NCBI GenBank assembly: GCA_902784565.1
Contig: CACZVE010000034.1
Span: 1 to 60,969, forward strand
Length of the DNA: 60,969 bases
DNA from: an uncultured Prevotellaceae bacterium
Lineage (GTDB): Bacteria > Bacteroidota > Bacteroidia > Bacteroidales > Bacteroidaceae
Direction of reading: 5' to 3'
Shown: positions 43,311 through 51,669 of the stretch, piece by piece
Position numbering within the stretch: the stretch's first letter is position 1
How the letters are laid out: each line of letters opens with the position of its first letter
Program-made: the position numbers and the translations under genes
The notes under the pieces: generated by a model
Databases searched by the model: none
Told to the model about the DNA's origin: nothing
What the model saw: the letters and a program-made list of their open reading frames with translations, nothing else

Positions 43311-44512
43311 ATAAGGAATTAGAAGAAATATTCGACGATCCGCTGTTGAAGGTTAGTGATGAGGAAGCGAAACTGTTCGATATTCCTCAGGATATGCGCA
43401 GGGTGATAGCCAAGAATAAGCCGGACTATGTGGCTCAGCATAAACTTTGCGAAAACTTTCAGGACTATAAGCCATTGTTCACGAAAGTACATCAGGAGTT
43501 GAAAGAGGGCAAACGCTCATTAGTGAAAATCACCAAGACAGCAACACTCGCTGCTGGCAGAATCTATTTTGTAAGTGGGCAGATGCTGCTGTTGGAGCAG
43601 ATTGGTGAGTTGAAGAGAAGCAGTAATTTCCTGCCAGATGCCAGAACGCGTTGTATCTACGAGAACGGCACAGAATCAGACATTCTGTTACAAACGTTAA
43701 GAAAAAGCGTCGTGGGTGATGGCTATGCTGTTTCAGAACTACAAGAGGAAACAGAAGCGCAGTTCTTTAAGAATACAGATATTGCATCAGACGATAACGT
43801 GACGGGTTATATTTATGTATTATCATCGCTCTCTGAGAATCCTGCTGTAAAAGAGGTGAAGAACCTTTACAAGATAGGCTTTACAACCAACAGCGTGGAG
43901 CAGCGTATAGCCAATGCAGCGAATGAACCAACTTATCTGATGGCTCCTGTAAAGATTGTAGCGACCTATAAGGTGGTGAACATGAATTCACAGAAGTTTG
44001 AGGATCTGGTGCATCTGTTGTTAAAGCCTGTGCAATTCCAAGTCACAGTGTTTGACGACGAAGGCATAGAACATCAGCCTCAGGAGTGGTTCATCGTACC
44101 GCTACCTGTGGTGGATGTGATTATCAAGAAAATCATGGATGGCACCATTGTGGGCTATATCTATAATCCACAGTTGGAATGTCTGGAGAAGCGTGTGGTC
44201 AAAGCCAAATCTACGTTTGATACTACTGGCATGAAGGTGTTGACGCTCAATATCAAGAAAATATATTTCGATGAGATAATCAACGGAACAAAGAAGATTG
44301 AGTATCGAGAATTGAAACAAACAACACTGAATAAATATACCTATTTGGACGAATCCGATGGCAAGCGGTATCTGCGTCGTTACGATGCCCTACGCCTATT
44401 TGTAGGTTATAACAAAGATAGGGAAAGTGCCTTGGTTCAAGTAACAGATATTACCTATAATGAAGGTGTCGTTGAATATCATTTAGGACTGGCTTTGGAG
44501 GTGATAAAGTAG
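43301..44512 (+). CDS. GIY-YIG nuclease (T5orf172/MUG113) with C-terminal ASCH-like domain
   Basis: 403 residues. Residues about 167-260: GYIYVLSS, KIGFTTNSVEQRIANAANEP and FEDLVHLLLKP match the T5orf172/MUG113 GIY-YIG nucleases. Residues about 311-403 (MKVLTLNIKKIYFDEII, KIEYRELK, LRLFVGYNKDRESALVQVTD) look like an ASCH domain, a fold related to PUA/EVE that can bind modified bases or RNA. This makes it the candidate effector of the module. Overlaps the preceding ORF. Confidence 0.78.
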   Translation: MDIDKELEEIFDDPLLKVSDEEAKLFDIPQDMRRVIAKNKPDYVAQHKLCENFQDYKPLFTKVHQELKEGKRSLVKITKTATLAAGRIYFVSGQMLLLEQIGELKRSSNFLPDARTRCIYENGTESDILLQTLRKSVVGDGYAVSELQEETEAQFFKNTDIASDDNVTGYIYVLSSLSENPAVKEVKNLYKIGFTTNSVEQRIANAANEPTYLMAPVKIVATYKVVNMNSQKFEDLVHLLLKPVQFQVTVFDDEGIEHQPQEWFIVPLPVVDVIIKKIMDGTIVGYIYNPQLECLEKRVVKAKSTFDTTGMKVLTLNIKKIYFDEIINGTKKIEYRELKQTTLNKYTYLDESDGKRYLRRYDALRLFVGYNKDRESALVQVTDITYNEGVVEYHLGLALEVIK

Positions 44513-44576
44513 TCCTCAGAAACTTAAATAAGGTTAAACTTCGGAAGGTGTACCGACTTATGGTACAGGTGGCATC

Positions 44577-44584
44577 TATTTTTG
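44577..44584 (+). promoter_or_regulatory. -7 box before the interrupted ankyrin-like gene
   Basis: TATTTTTG followed by GCAG, 16 nt before the ATG at 44600. Confidence 0.55.
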
Positions 44585-44599
44585 CAGAAAAATAGACGT

Positions 44600-45004
44600 A
44601 TGAGTAATCACTATTACATGAAAATTGGGTCATTGGAAATGGCTATTGCTATTCTGAGTGGCGATGTGGAGAGGGTTGAGACTTTGCTGAGGGCAAATAA
44701 TAATCAACCCGTGTTTGTCGCACTCAATGACTGGTATAGCCAATCAATAGTGGTCGATAGTTATTTGCTGGCTTATGTCCTCTACGATGCGTTTCGGTAT
44801 GATGATCGTCAGGACTTGTTCGTATAAAAGCATATTCAAGAGATTCTTGATTTACACAAGAGACTATGTCCTCCAAGGGAACATCCGGACTATAGCACGA
44901 TTGACTTCATAAAATGGAATGATTGGGTGTATTTCGAGGATGATGACATGGATTATTTGCTTAATGAAGGCGTCGCCATCCAATTCCATCAACCTGCTAT
45001 ATGA
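44600..45004 (+). pseudogene. Ankyrin-like protein interrupted by one stop codon
   Basis: The first 75 codons read MSNHYYMKIGSLEMAIAILS, then GDVERVETLLRANNNQ, similar to an ankyrin helix pair. A TAA at 44825-44827 is followed in the same frame by 58 protein-like codons (IQEILDLHKRLCPP, DYLLNEGVAIQFH) up to TGA at 45002. A single nonsense change would explain this; both parts together make 134 codons. Confidence 0.65.
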
Positions 45005-45110
45005 CATCGATATATCTTAAAGAAAGTTAATCTCGATGGCCTCGTAGATAAAAAAAGCGATTTCGTCGATGTGCAAAAAAAATAGATTTGGTGGAATCGA
45101 TTTTTAGTAT

Positions 45111-45118
45111 TACTTTTG
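45111..45118 (+). promoter_or_regulatory. -7 box before the 45185 gene pair
   Basis: TACTTTTG followed by GCAG, 66 nt before the ATG. Confidence 0.6.
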
Positions 45119-45184
45119 CAGCCGTTTTTGAGAAAAGTCTAATATTAGACAAACAACATTATTAATTTTTAAAAAAAAACTATT

Positions 45185-46204
45185 ATGTTTAAAGAAGAAC
45201 ATTCTAAGATTGCAAAAATGCACGGATTTGTAGAAACGGTAGAAAAAAACGCATTCTGGCTTGATGAGATTTACTTTGTGCGTTTAAAACCTGATTTATT
45301 GGATGTGGTTTCAAGATTACAGCGTGAGACGGATCCAGCCTCCTATAAAGCAAAATGGGAGAAGAAGATGGGCGAAATCGTCTATCTCTACGAGAATAAA
45401 AACGAGAAAAGTTTTTTTATACATGATAAACCTCGTTTTTATGTTCTTATTGAGAAGTTGTCTTATTACGAAGAGAATCATATTGACCTGAGGCTTGTTG
45501 ATAAAGACTCGCTTACACGCAATGCGGCAAAAAAGATGGCAAATTACTTATATCAGGGTAAAGGCTGTATCAATGATATCGGTAATGAAAGTGCCATTGC
45601 TATGATGATGTATGTTAGAAATGGTTATTACAAAAAGGATTTTTTAAATGATCTTCGTAAAGAGATTGCGAATGGTCTGGAGGAACTGGTCGGTGGTAAA
45701 GAGTCTCTGAAACCCCAAAAACTGATACTCCAAAATCCGTTCCCAAAGGAGAATGACGATATTCTTGAACTTTTTGAGGTTGCCCAAGCGCATGCTGGAG
45801 ATTATCAAGATGAAGAATTCGTCCTCATAGATTCAGAAATAGCAGAAATGTTAAAGAAAGGTCCCAAGGATCATAAACCGTACTATTCTGACTACGAAAT
45901 AAATGAAGCGACGGGACATTATGCCATTGTTAAGCATTATTGGAGAAGGGTCTATGACTCTCGAGAAGATATACTTAAAAGTGATGGTGATCTTATCCTT
46001 TACAGCATGGGTACGCTTGTAGATTATACATCGCGTTCACTTCGGGGTTTTTTGTTTTGGGAAATGCAAAATATGGAACATGTTCTCACATTCATTACTG
46101 CAGGTCCTGCCATATATGAGAAGAATGGCCTTTCTGCTGCCGACTTCAGAAAAAACTATTGTCGTGCGTTAATTGAAGTATTAAGAAAGGAGGATGCAAA
46201 TTAA
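45185..46204 (+). CDS. Unknown 339-aa protein
   Basis: No recognised family. Soluble, charged, no signal peptide or membrane helix. Segments such as NAFWLDEIYFVRLKPDLLDV, YLYQGKGCINDIG and RSLRGFLFWEMQNMEHVL are notable. It overlaps the next gene by 11 nt, so the two products probably work together. AT-richer than the gene after it. Confidence 0.7.
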   Translation: MFKEEHSKIAKMHGFVETVEKNAFWLDEIYFVRLKPDLLDVVSRLQRETDPASYKAKWEKKMGEIVYLYENKNEKSFFIHDKPRFYVLIEKLSYYEENHIDLRLVDKDSLTRNAAKKMANYLYQGKGCINDIGNESAIAMMMYVRNGYYKKDFLNDLRKEIANGLEELVGGKESLKPQKLILQNPFPKENDDILELFEVAQAHAGDYQDEEFVLIDSEIAEMLKKGPKDHKPYYSDYEINEATGHYAIVKHYWRRVYDSREDILKSDGDLILYSMGTLVDYTSRSLRGFLFWEMQNMEHVLTFITAGPAIYEKNGLSAADFRKNYCRALIEVLRKEDAN

Positions 46205-47057
46205 CTACGAGATTTATAAATACCGGTTTGCGGGAGGTGAACTGGAGTTGGGAGGGCTGCCTTTGAAACCGAAGGCAGCCCTCGAAACAGTATTGATCGA
46301 GGACTACCTGAGGGAACACAAATTCAGATTTGCGAATGCCAGGTGTAAGATGGACTATATCCGTGAATATATGTGGATTCCGGAGCCGGATGGGGTGGTG
46401 ACGGTATTCAAGTTAGGGTATCAGCGCCATACCAGTGAGGATAAGTCGTATTGGAGCCTCAGGAAGAAGATGGAATTTCCGCATTGCGTGGTTGTGGTCA
46501 GCCATAGGGAGTCCTCGCCCTTCATCCTGATATGGGGCTACGAAAAGGCTTTCAAGAGTGCCGACGAGGTGGCAGAATTGTTGGAAAACGCCCTGAACAG
46601 CAGTTTCATAGGGCGTGGCATCTCCATCAGCCTCTCGCCCTGTGGCGACGATGCGGAAGCAGGCCATTGGATGAAATACATGGTGAAGACCTACCAGAAA
46701 GCGAAAGGACACAAGAACAGCACTGACAGGAGGCTCAAAGACTATGAAAGGCTCAAACTGAAAAAGACGGCTGCGGATTTCAGGTCGTGCGTCACAGACC
46801 TGGACAATGCAGACATCATCGTTTCCATGATCCGCAAATACATGAAGGGTAAGTTGGAGCCTAAGGATGTCTTTATGCCCATAGCGGCAGCCATCGAGGC
46901 TAAGGTGATCAGAAGACCTACATGGCCAGAGGTGTCCTCGGAATTCCATCTGGGCGAGAGCCTGGAATCATCGTTTCACAGACTGACAAGAGATCGGTGC
47001 AAGACTTATTTCGACTCCGCATTCTTCAATATGGTGGAGAAATTCAGGTCGATATAG
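46194..47057 (+). CDS. Unknown 287-aa protein
   Basis: No recognised family. Soluble; starts with a YKYRFAGGELELGGLP segment, contains a basic YQKAKGHKNSTDRRLKDYER stretch, and ends in helices. Translationally coupled to the preceding gene by an 11-nt overlap. A strong terminator follows, so the pair forms one unit between the methyltransferase module and the primase group. Confidence 0.7.
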   Translation: MQINYEIYKYRFAGGELELGGLPLKPKAALETVLIEDYLREHKFRFANARCKMDYIREYMWIPEPDGVVTVFKLGYQRHTSEDKSYWSLRKKMEFPHCVVVVSHRESSPFILIWGYEKAFKSADEVAELLENALNSSFIGRGISISLSPCGDDAEAGHWMKYMVKTYQKAKGHKNSTDRRLKDYERLKLKKTAADFRSCVTDLDNADIIVSMIRKYMKGKLEPKDVFMPIAAAIEAKVIRRPTWPEVSSEFHLGESLESSFHRLTRDRCKTYFDSAFFNMVEKFRSI

Positions 47058-47089
47058 GCATTTCGGCATAACGATTTAAGACTATTTAT

Positions 47090-47138
47090 AACGCTCCGTA
47101 ACGGAAATTTTTCATCGTTACAGAGCGTTATTCTTTTT
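47090..47138 (+). terminator. Terminator of the 45185-47057 unit
   Basis: aacgctccgtaacg / cgttacagagcgtt stem (one mismatch) with a 12-nt loop, then a T-rich run. Confidence 0.85.
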
Positions 47139-47276
47139 TTCGTCTATTTCCTTGTTTCTTCCTAACTTCGCAGTCACTTTAACATTAACAAAACGAATTT
47201 TTAACCCGAGTGGAGTGAGAATCTCATGAGGTAAGCCCAGCTGGCGTTCACTGCTCTTCTCACAAAACTCGAAGAA

Positions 47277-47759
47277 ATGAAACAAGTAGTATTGCGTATC
47301 GACGACGCAGCGTTTGAGAAGTTTATGGGCATGGTGAGTCTGTGTCCGATGGTGGAGGTCTTGAATGTCTGTCAGGACAGAGACACAAAACAGACCATAG
47401 ACATCTATGTGGCAGCAGCCATTCGTGAAATGCGAAAGATGGAGGCATTTCGTCACCCCTGCGACTATGCTTATCTGATGACGGCCTTTAATGAGGGCGT
47501 CGTCAAAGGATTGCCGTTCTTTTATACTCCCAAGGATTTCCTTGACTATCTGCGCGCGTCGGATCTCGACGGTCTGCCTGGGCGCACCACCATTTATGAT
47601 ACGATAGCCAAGGTGAAGGGCAAGTACCCGGACTGGACGTTTACGGATGCCCCCAAGGCAAGCGAGGTATTGCGCAGAAAGAACATCGTCAAGCAGTTTT
47701 TGAGTGCCTTTATGAGGGCTCAAAGCAGGAAGTCGGACGGTTTGTCGGACAAATTCTAA
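47277..47759 (+). CDS. Unknown 160-aa protein of the primase group
   Basis: Soluble; MKQVVLRIDDAAFEKFMGMV start, then a helical region (AAAIREMRKMEAF) and a segment FLDYLRASDLDGLPGRTTIY that could be a helix-turn-helix, before a basic helix (RRKNIVKQFLSAFMRAQSRK). Family not recognised; DNA binding is a guess. Its last codons carry two of four GTCGGAC boxes. Confidence 0.65.
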   Translation: MKQVVLRIDDAAFEKFMGMVSLCPMVEVLNVCQDRDTKQTIDIYVAAAIREMRKMEAFRHPCDYAYLMTAFNEGVVKGLPFFYTPKDFLDYLRASDLDGLPGRTTIYDTIAKVKGKYPDWTFTDAPKASEVLRRKNIVKQFLSAFMRAQSRKSDGLSDKF

Positions 47760-47782
47760 GAAGGTCGGACGGTTCGTCGGAC
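47732..47782. repeat. Four GTCGGAC boxes (iteron-like)
   Basis: GTCGGAC at 47732, 47744, 47764 and 47776, spacing 12, 20, 12. Each pair is GTCGGACGGTTYGTCGGAC. They bridge the end of one gene and the promoter (TAATTTTG, 47822-47829) of the next. Confidence 0.8.
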
Positions 47783-47856
47783 GATAGGAAATAATGCCAT
47801 TGAGGGCTGGAAAAACGGTTGTAATTTTGCACCATCAAAATCAAAAACAGGTAAAA

Positions 47857-48126
47857 ATGATGTTAGAACAGATTAGATTTCAAACGATGAAACATTCAGA
47901 AGTTTGTGTGAATGCCTATGGCATCACAGTGAAGAAGATGTGTGCCTCGTGCGCCATGAAAGAAGTTCTGAACGACGGTGAGCGAGTTTGCCAGAAAATG
48001 CAGTTGAAAGTAAGACAGCAGTTCTGTTGCAGCCATTGGCAGATGAACGACGGCCTGAAGAATGCAGGACTACAAACGGGAGGTGTGGTTCGCCTGAAAG
48101 GAACGCAAGAGATTATCATTTATTAA
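47857..48126 (+). CDS. Small cysteine-rich protein (about 89 aa)
   Basis: ATG at 47857 or 47860 is chosen because TAATTTTG (47822-47829) lies upstream, excluding the longer frame. Contains MCASCAMKEV and CQK...CCSHW, suggesting a metal site, and ends VVRLKGTQEIIIY. Family not identified. First gene of the primase transcript. Confidence 0.6.
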   Translation: MMLEQIRFQTMKHSEVCVNAYGITVKKMCASCAMKEVLNDGERVCQKMQLKVRQQFCCSHWQMNDGLKNAGLQTGGVVRLKGTQEIIIY

Positions 48127-48142
48127 TTTTTAAATCGAGATT

Positions 48143-48463
48143 ATGAAAAAGTATGTATTTGTTTTGAACGCCATCAACGTGATGGACAAGTTGTTTATCA
48201 ACAAGAGAGTGGAAGGTGTCTTGTTCTTGGACGAGAACACAGGCAGGCTGTCCTTTAAGGCGTATAACCGCCTGCCGCGCATCCGACAGAAGGATGAGTT
48301 GGTCAAGAAGTTGCCCTGGGGATGGGTACGGGAGAGTCTGGAGCGCATCAAGGTGTTCGGCAGTTTCCCCAAGGACTATGGGACGGTCAGCATCATGGGA
48401 CTGCTCGAAGAGCAATTGCAGGATGCCAAGAATGCGCTCATCGAGCGCGAACTGGGCCGATAG
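48143..48463 (+). CDS. Unknown 106-aa protein
   Basis: Starts MKKYVFVLNAINVMDKLFIN; contains YNRLPRIRQKDELVKKLPWG and an amphipathic C-terminal helix. Soluble, no recognised domain. 16 nt after the Cys-rich gene and 34 nt before the primase. Confidence 0.65.
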   Translation: MKKYVFVLNAINVMDKLFINKRVEGVLFLDENTGRLSFKAYNRLPRIRQKDELVKKLPWGWVRESLERIKVFGSFPKDYGTVSIMGLLEEQLQDAKNALIERELGR

Positions 48464-48497
48464 GAATAAGGCCTTAGTGTTAACCTAATCAATATAT

Positions 48498-50879
48498 ATG
48501 TTTACTTACCAGAAAAATTTTAGTAATCCGACACTGCCCGTTGACGAGGCCCAGTTCTGGGCCCTCGTCAGGGCAAAACAATGGAACGAGAACATCGACA
48601 AGTACCGTGAGACGGGCGAGGCTGCGCTGAAACGCAAATTGCCTGCCTTCATCTTCCAGGCGACCTTCGACGAGACGGCGTCTGCCAAGGGAAAGGTGGG
48701 GCGCTGGCGCAAGCAGGCAGCAACCAGACTGACGGGACTGGTGGTGATGGATGTGGATCATGTGGAAAACCCACAGGAGAAGTTTGAAGGGTGGAAGGCA
48801 CTCGACTTCGGCAAGTTGGGTATTCTGCTCGTGTATGTGACACCTTCCGGCAAAGGCCTGAAAGTGGTCTTTAAGGCCGATGCCGAGAAGGGTAATCTCA
48901 TCGACAACCAGCACGCGATGGCAAAGGTGCTTGGCGTGGAGGTTGACGAAAGTTGCAAGGACGCATCGCGTATGTCGTTCATCTGCAAGGAATCGGACAT
49001 ACTTTATTTGGACAAAGAACTGTTTACGTATGAGAACAAAGCGTTTGGTGAGCGATATGATGCTCTATATCGAGACGGTCATTCACAGGGTACGAAGGAG
49101 GTTACGCTGAGCGGCGACACACAGGGGTCAGGCACCTCTGTGACATCGCAAGCGACATCACAGATGAGCCAGACCCCGTGTGTCACCGAGGCCCTGGCGT
49201 TCAAAGGACGACCGTACGCGGAGATCATTGAAGAGTGGTGGAAGCGGAATGGGGGAGAGCCGCAGGAGGGCGAAAGGAATGTGAAGTTGTACCAGTTGGC
49301 GGTGAACCTGAGGGCGATATGCGACAATAATAAAGCTCTGTTGATGCAGGTGATGCCAAGGCTGGGACTAGATGAACAGGAGGTGCAGAGCATCGTGGAG
49401 TCGGCCTGCAAGGAACCGCCCAAGGGAATCTCGAAGCCCATGCGCGAGATTCTTGGCATGAACGCCTCAGTGACTACCACAGAGCAGAACATCAGCCAGA
49501 GGCTCTGGGAGTGGGGTGCTGAGATTGAAGCGCTGAGTGAGGAGTACCCGTTACTGAAAGACATCTGCAAAGGGTTGAAGCGCAATCAATATCCTGCTGC
49601 GATGTTTGTGGCTGGGGGACTGATGATGACACTGATGACAAGGTGTACTTACCGCTTCTACCATCGTCCTGAGGAACTGCGCAGGCTGAATAACTCGACG
49701 CTGATCATTGGCGACCCTGCCAGCGGAAAGTCGTTTGCCACGCGATTGTTCAAACTCTTGGCTTCGCCCATCGTGGCAGCGGATAAGGTGGGCAAGGAGG
49801 CGATTAACGCCTATCGTGAACAGGTGCGCACCAAGGGTGCGAATAAGGAGAAGCCTAAGAAACCGAAGGTGGTGGTGAGGATTCACCCAGCGCGCACCTC
49901 GAACGCGCAGTTCATTCAGGACATGGTGAACGCGAAGGAAGAGGTGGATGGCGAACTGATGCAACTGCACATGCTGACCTTCGACACGGAACTCGACAAC
50001 ACGCTCTCGCTGCAAAAGGGCGGGGCCTATATCGACAAGCAATCGTTGCAATTGAAAGCCTTCCACAATGAGGAGGACGGTCAGGCGTATTCGAATGTGG
50101 ACAGCGTGTTTCAGGAGTTCTATGTGATCTGGAACTTCATCTATACAGGTACGCCGATAGCCTTGAAGAAGATGGTGAACGAGCAGAATTTTGGAAGTGG
50201 TCTTGCTACGCGTCTGACCTGTATTCCGCTGCCTGCCACCAACTTTGAGATGATGAGTCGCGAGAGTTTGGTGGACTATGAGAGCGATGAGCGCCTGAAG
50301 GCATGGGCTGAGAAACTCGACCGGATGAAGGGTGAGTTGAGCGTGCAGAAAATCGTGGACGAACTCTATGACTGGACGGCACGTCGTATGGAAGATGCCA
50401 AGGAGAACGATTCGAAGGCGGACGAGATGCTGTTGAAGCGCTGCGCCTACCACGGACTGAACTTCGCTGCGCCTTTCATCGTGATGCGCCACTGGGACAA
50501 AATGCATCAGGACGGTCAGTACTGGTGTGGGACGTTTGAGACGGACGAGGTGGACTGGCGATTGGCTGAATTGATTACGAACATCCAGTTTACCTGTCAG
50601 CGCCACTACTTCGGCGCGATGGCTGAGAACTATTTCGACAATAAGTTGAAGGATGCCAGTGTCAATATACAGCGCAAGCAGAAAACCTTTGAGGCTTTCG
50701 ACCGTCTGCCTGATGAGTTCACTATCGAGGATGTGGTTCGCTGCTTCAATCTGGGTAGTGCAGCCTCCGCTCGCAAGAAGGTGACACGGCTGTATCGCGA
50801 CCACCTGATTATGAAGGTGAGCGAGGAGAAAGGTGGACAGAAAGCCCTATTCCACAAGACGGGCACTATCATGCTGTAG
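48498..50879 (+). CDS. BT4734/VirE-N primase with DUF3987 helicase-like domain
   Basis: 793 residues. Residues about 1-175: BT4734/VirE N-terminal domain with an acidic site in LVVMDVDHVEN. Residues about 335-700: DUF3987, with Walker A IGDPASGKSFATRL (about 404) and an aspartate-rich LTFDTELDNT. Such primase-helicases accompany HU-like, smalltalk and peptidoglycan-cleaving genes in Bacteroidota elements. Residues about 207-229 are encoded by a 69-nt palindrome that looks inserted in frame. The role could be replication of an element that is now fixed. Confidence 0.85.
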   Translation: MFTYQKNFSNPTLPVDEAQFWALVRAKQWNENIDKYRETGEAALKRKLPAFIFQATFDETASAKGKVGRWRKQAATRLTGLVVMDVDHVENPQEKFEGWKALDFGKLGILLVYVTPSGKGLKVVFKADAEKGNLIDNQHAMAKVLGVEVDESCKDASRMSFICKESDILYLDKELFTYENKAFGERYDALYRDGHSQGTKEVTLSGDTQGSGTSVTSQATSQMSQTPCVTEALAFKGRPYAEIIEEWWKRNGGEPQEGERNVKLYQLAVNLRAICDNNKALLMQVMPRLGLDEQEVQSIVESACKEPPKGISKPMREILGMNASVTTTEQNISQRLWEWGAEIEALSEEYPLLKDICKGLKRNQYPAAMFVAGGLMMTLMTRCTYRFYHRPEELRRLNNSTLIIGDPASGKSFATRLFKLLASPIVAADKVGKEAINAYREQVRTKGANKEKPKKPKVVVRIHPARTSNAQFIQDMVNAKEEVDGELMQLHMLTFDTELDNTLSLQKGGAYIDKQSLQLKAFHNEEDGQAYSNVDSVFQEFYVIWNFIYTGTPIALKKMVNEQNFGSGLATRLTCIPLPATNFEMMSRESLVDYESDERLKAWAEKLDRMKGELSVQKIVDELYDWTARRMEDAKENDSKADEMLLKRCAYHGLNFAAPFIVMRHWDKMHQDGQYWCGTFETDEVDWRLAELITNIQFTCQRHYFGAMAENYFDNKLKDASVNIQRKQKTFEAFDRLPDEFTIEDVVRCFNLGSAASARKKVTRLYRDHLIMKVSEEKGGQKALFHKTGTIML
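49116..49184. repeat. In-frame 69-nt palindrome inside the primase gene
   Basis: Arms of 34 and 33 nt (49116-49149, 49152-49184) around AA; 28 aligned positions match, with one gap. Outer ends are GACACACAGGGGTC and GACCCCGTGTGTC. It encodes a Ser/Thr/Gln-rich stretch. Related to 51139-51204. Confidence 0.85.
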
Positions 50880-50903
50880 AAGTGAAAAAGTGAATAGTGT
50901 AAA

Positions 50904-50942
50904 AATGCCGCGGCACTGCGGCAGCGCGGCGGCGCGGCATTT
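50904..50942. repeat. GC-rich repeat related to the 36.9-kb arms
   Basis: Begins AATGCCGCGGC and ends GCGGCGCGGCATT. Its last 21 nt match 36914-36934 at 20 positions. It also folds on itself. Lies in the gap between primase and M15 genes. Confidence 0.8.
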
Positions 50943-50958
50943 GAAAAAATCAATTATC

Positions 50959-51492
50959 ATGAACAACGTAGAAATCAACAAAGACAAGAAACTCTCCCAG
51001 CACTTTACGCTGGGGGAGTTAACCAAGACGAGTTACCATACATTGGATGGGAATATCCCAAGCCACGTGGCAATAGAGAACCTGACAAGGCTGTGCTTGT
51101 GGCTGGAAATTCTGAGAGAACGGTATAATCACCGATACGGCACGCAGGGGACAGGGCCGCTGTGCTCCGTTAACTGCGCACAGACAGACCAGTCCCCGTG
51201 TGCCTCTGAGGAAACCCCCGTTGTCATTACGAGTGGGTATCGGAGCGAGGAGGTGAATCGGCTTTGTGGTGGGGCGAAGGGCAGCAATCACCTGACGGGC
51301 TGCGCCGTAGACATCCGCTGCGCAGGACCGGAACAGATGATCCGCTATGCCTGTATCCTGCTTGATACGGCTGACGAGAACGGCTGGGAACTTGACGAAC
51401 TGATCCAAGAGAAGCGAGGCACGACCTACTGGGTTCACTTCGCTGTGCGCCCCAAGGACAATCGGAGAAAAATTCTCTTTGATGTACGTTAA
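50959..51492 (+). CDS. M15-family D-Ala-D-Ala carboxypeptidase-like protein
   Basis: About 177 residues, Peptidase_M15_3-like. Zinc motif SNHLTGCAVDIR (HxxGxAxD) and the later WVHF His; VVITSGYRSEEVNRLCGG before it. No signal peptide. ATG 50959 is chosen because the longer frame would read through the GC-rich repeat. Residues about 61-82 come from an inserted palindrome. Peptidoglycan-cleaving partner of the primase group, as in related elements. Confidence 0.85.
   Translation: MNNVEINKDKKLSQHFTLGELTKTSYHTLDGNIPSHVAIENLTRLCLWLEILRERYNHRYGTQGTGPLCSVNCAQTDQSPCASEETPVVITSGYRSEEVNRLCGGAKGSNHLTGCAVDIRCAGPEQMIRYACILLDTADENGWELDELIQEKRGTTYWVHFAVRPKDNRRKILFDVR
51139..51204. repeat. In-frame 66-nt palindrome inside the M15 gene
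   Basis: Arms centred on GTTAAC (51169-51174), outer ends GGCACGCAGGGGACAGG and CAGTCCCCGTGTGCC. The encoded peptide has TQGTG then DQSPCASE, like TQGSG and QTPCVTE in the primase copy: same element, same frame. Confidence 0.85.
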
Positions 51493-51504
51493 ATGTGGAA
51501 AAAC

Positions 51505-51530
51505 TGAGGGCTGGCAATCGCCAGCCCTCA
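51505..51530. terminator. Strong hairpin after the M15 gene
   Basis: tgagggctggc / gccagccctca, perfect 11-bp stem, AATC loop. No long T-run. The 139 nt to aroC hold no gene. Confidence 0.75.
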
Positions 51531-51669
51531 ACCAACACAAAAACTAAACTAGACTTAACTAAAGCGAATCTGGATTTATCACAAACCCATGATTGCATTT
51601 GCAAATATATAGTTTTAATCTGAATCGACAAGCGTTTTCGTCGATTTTTTAGAGTTTTGTTTGCGTTTT

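Noticed and set aside
37542-44512. BREX, DISARM or Dnd system
   Set aside because: No PglZ, BrxL, DrmB/DUF1998 or Dnd cysteine desulfurase; only methyltransferase, helicase and GIY-YIG parts are present.
49551-50804. 417-codon minus-strand ORF
   Set aside because: Antisense to the primase; His/Arg/Leu-rich shadow without a recognisable domain.
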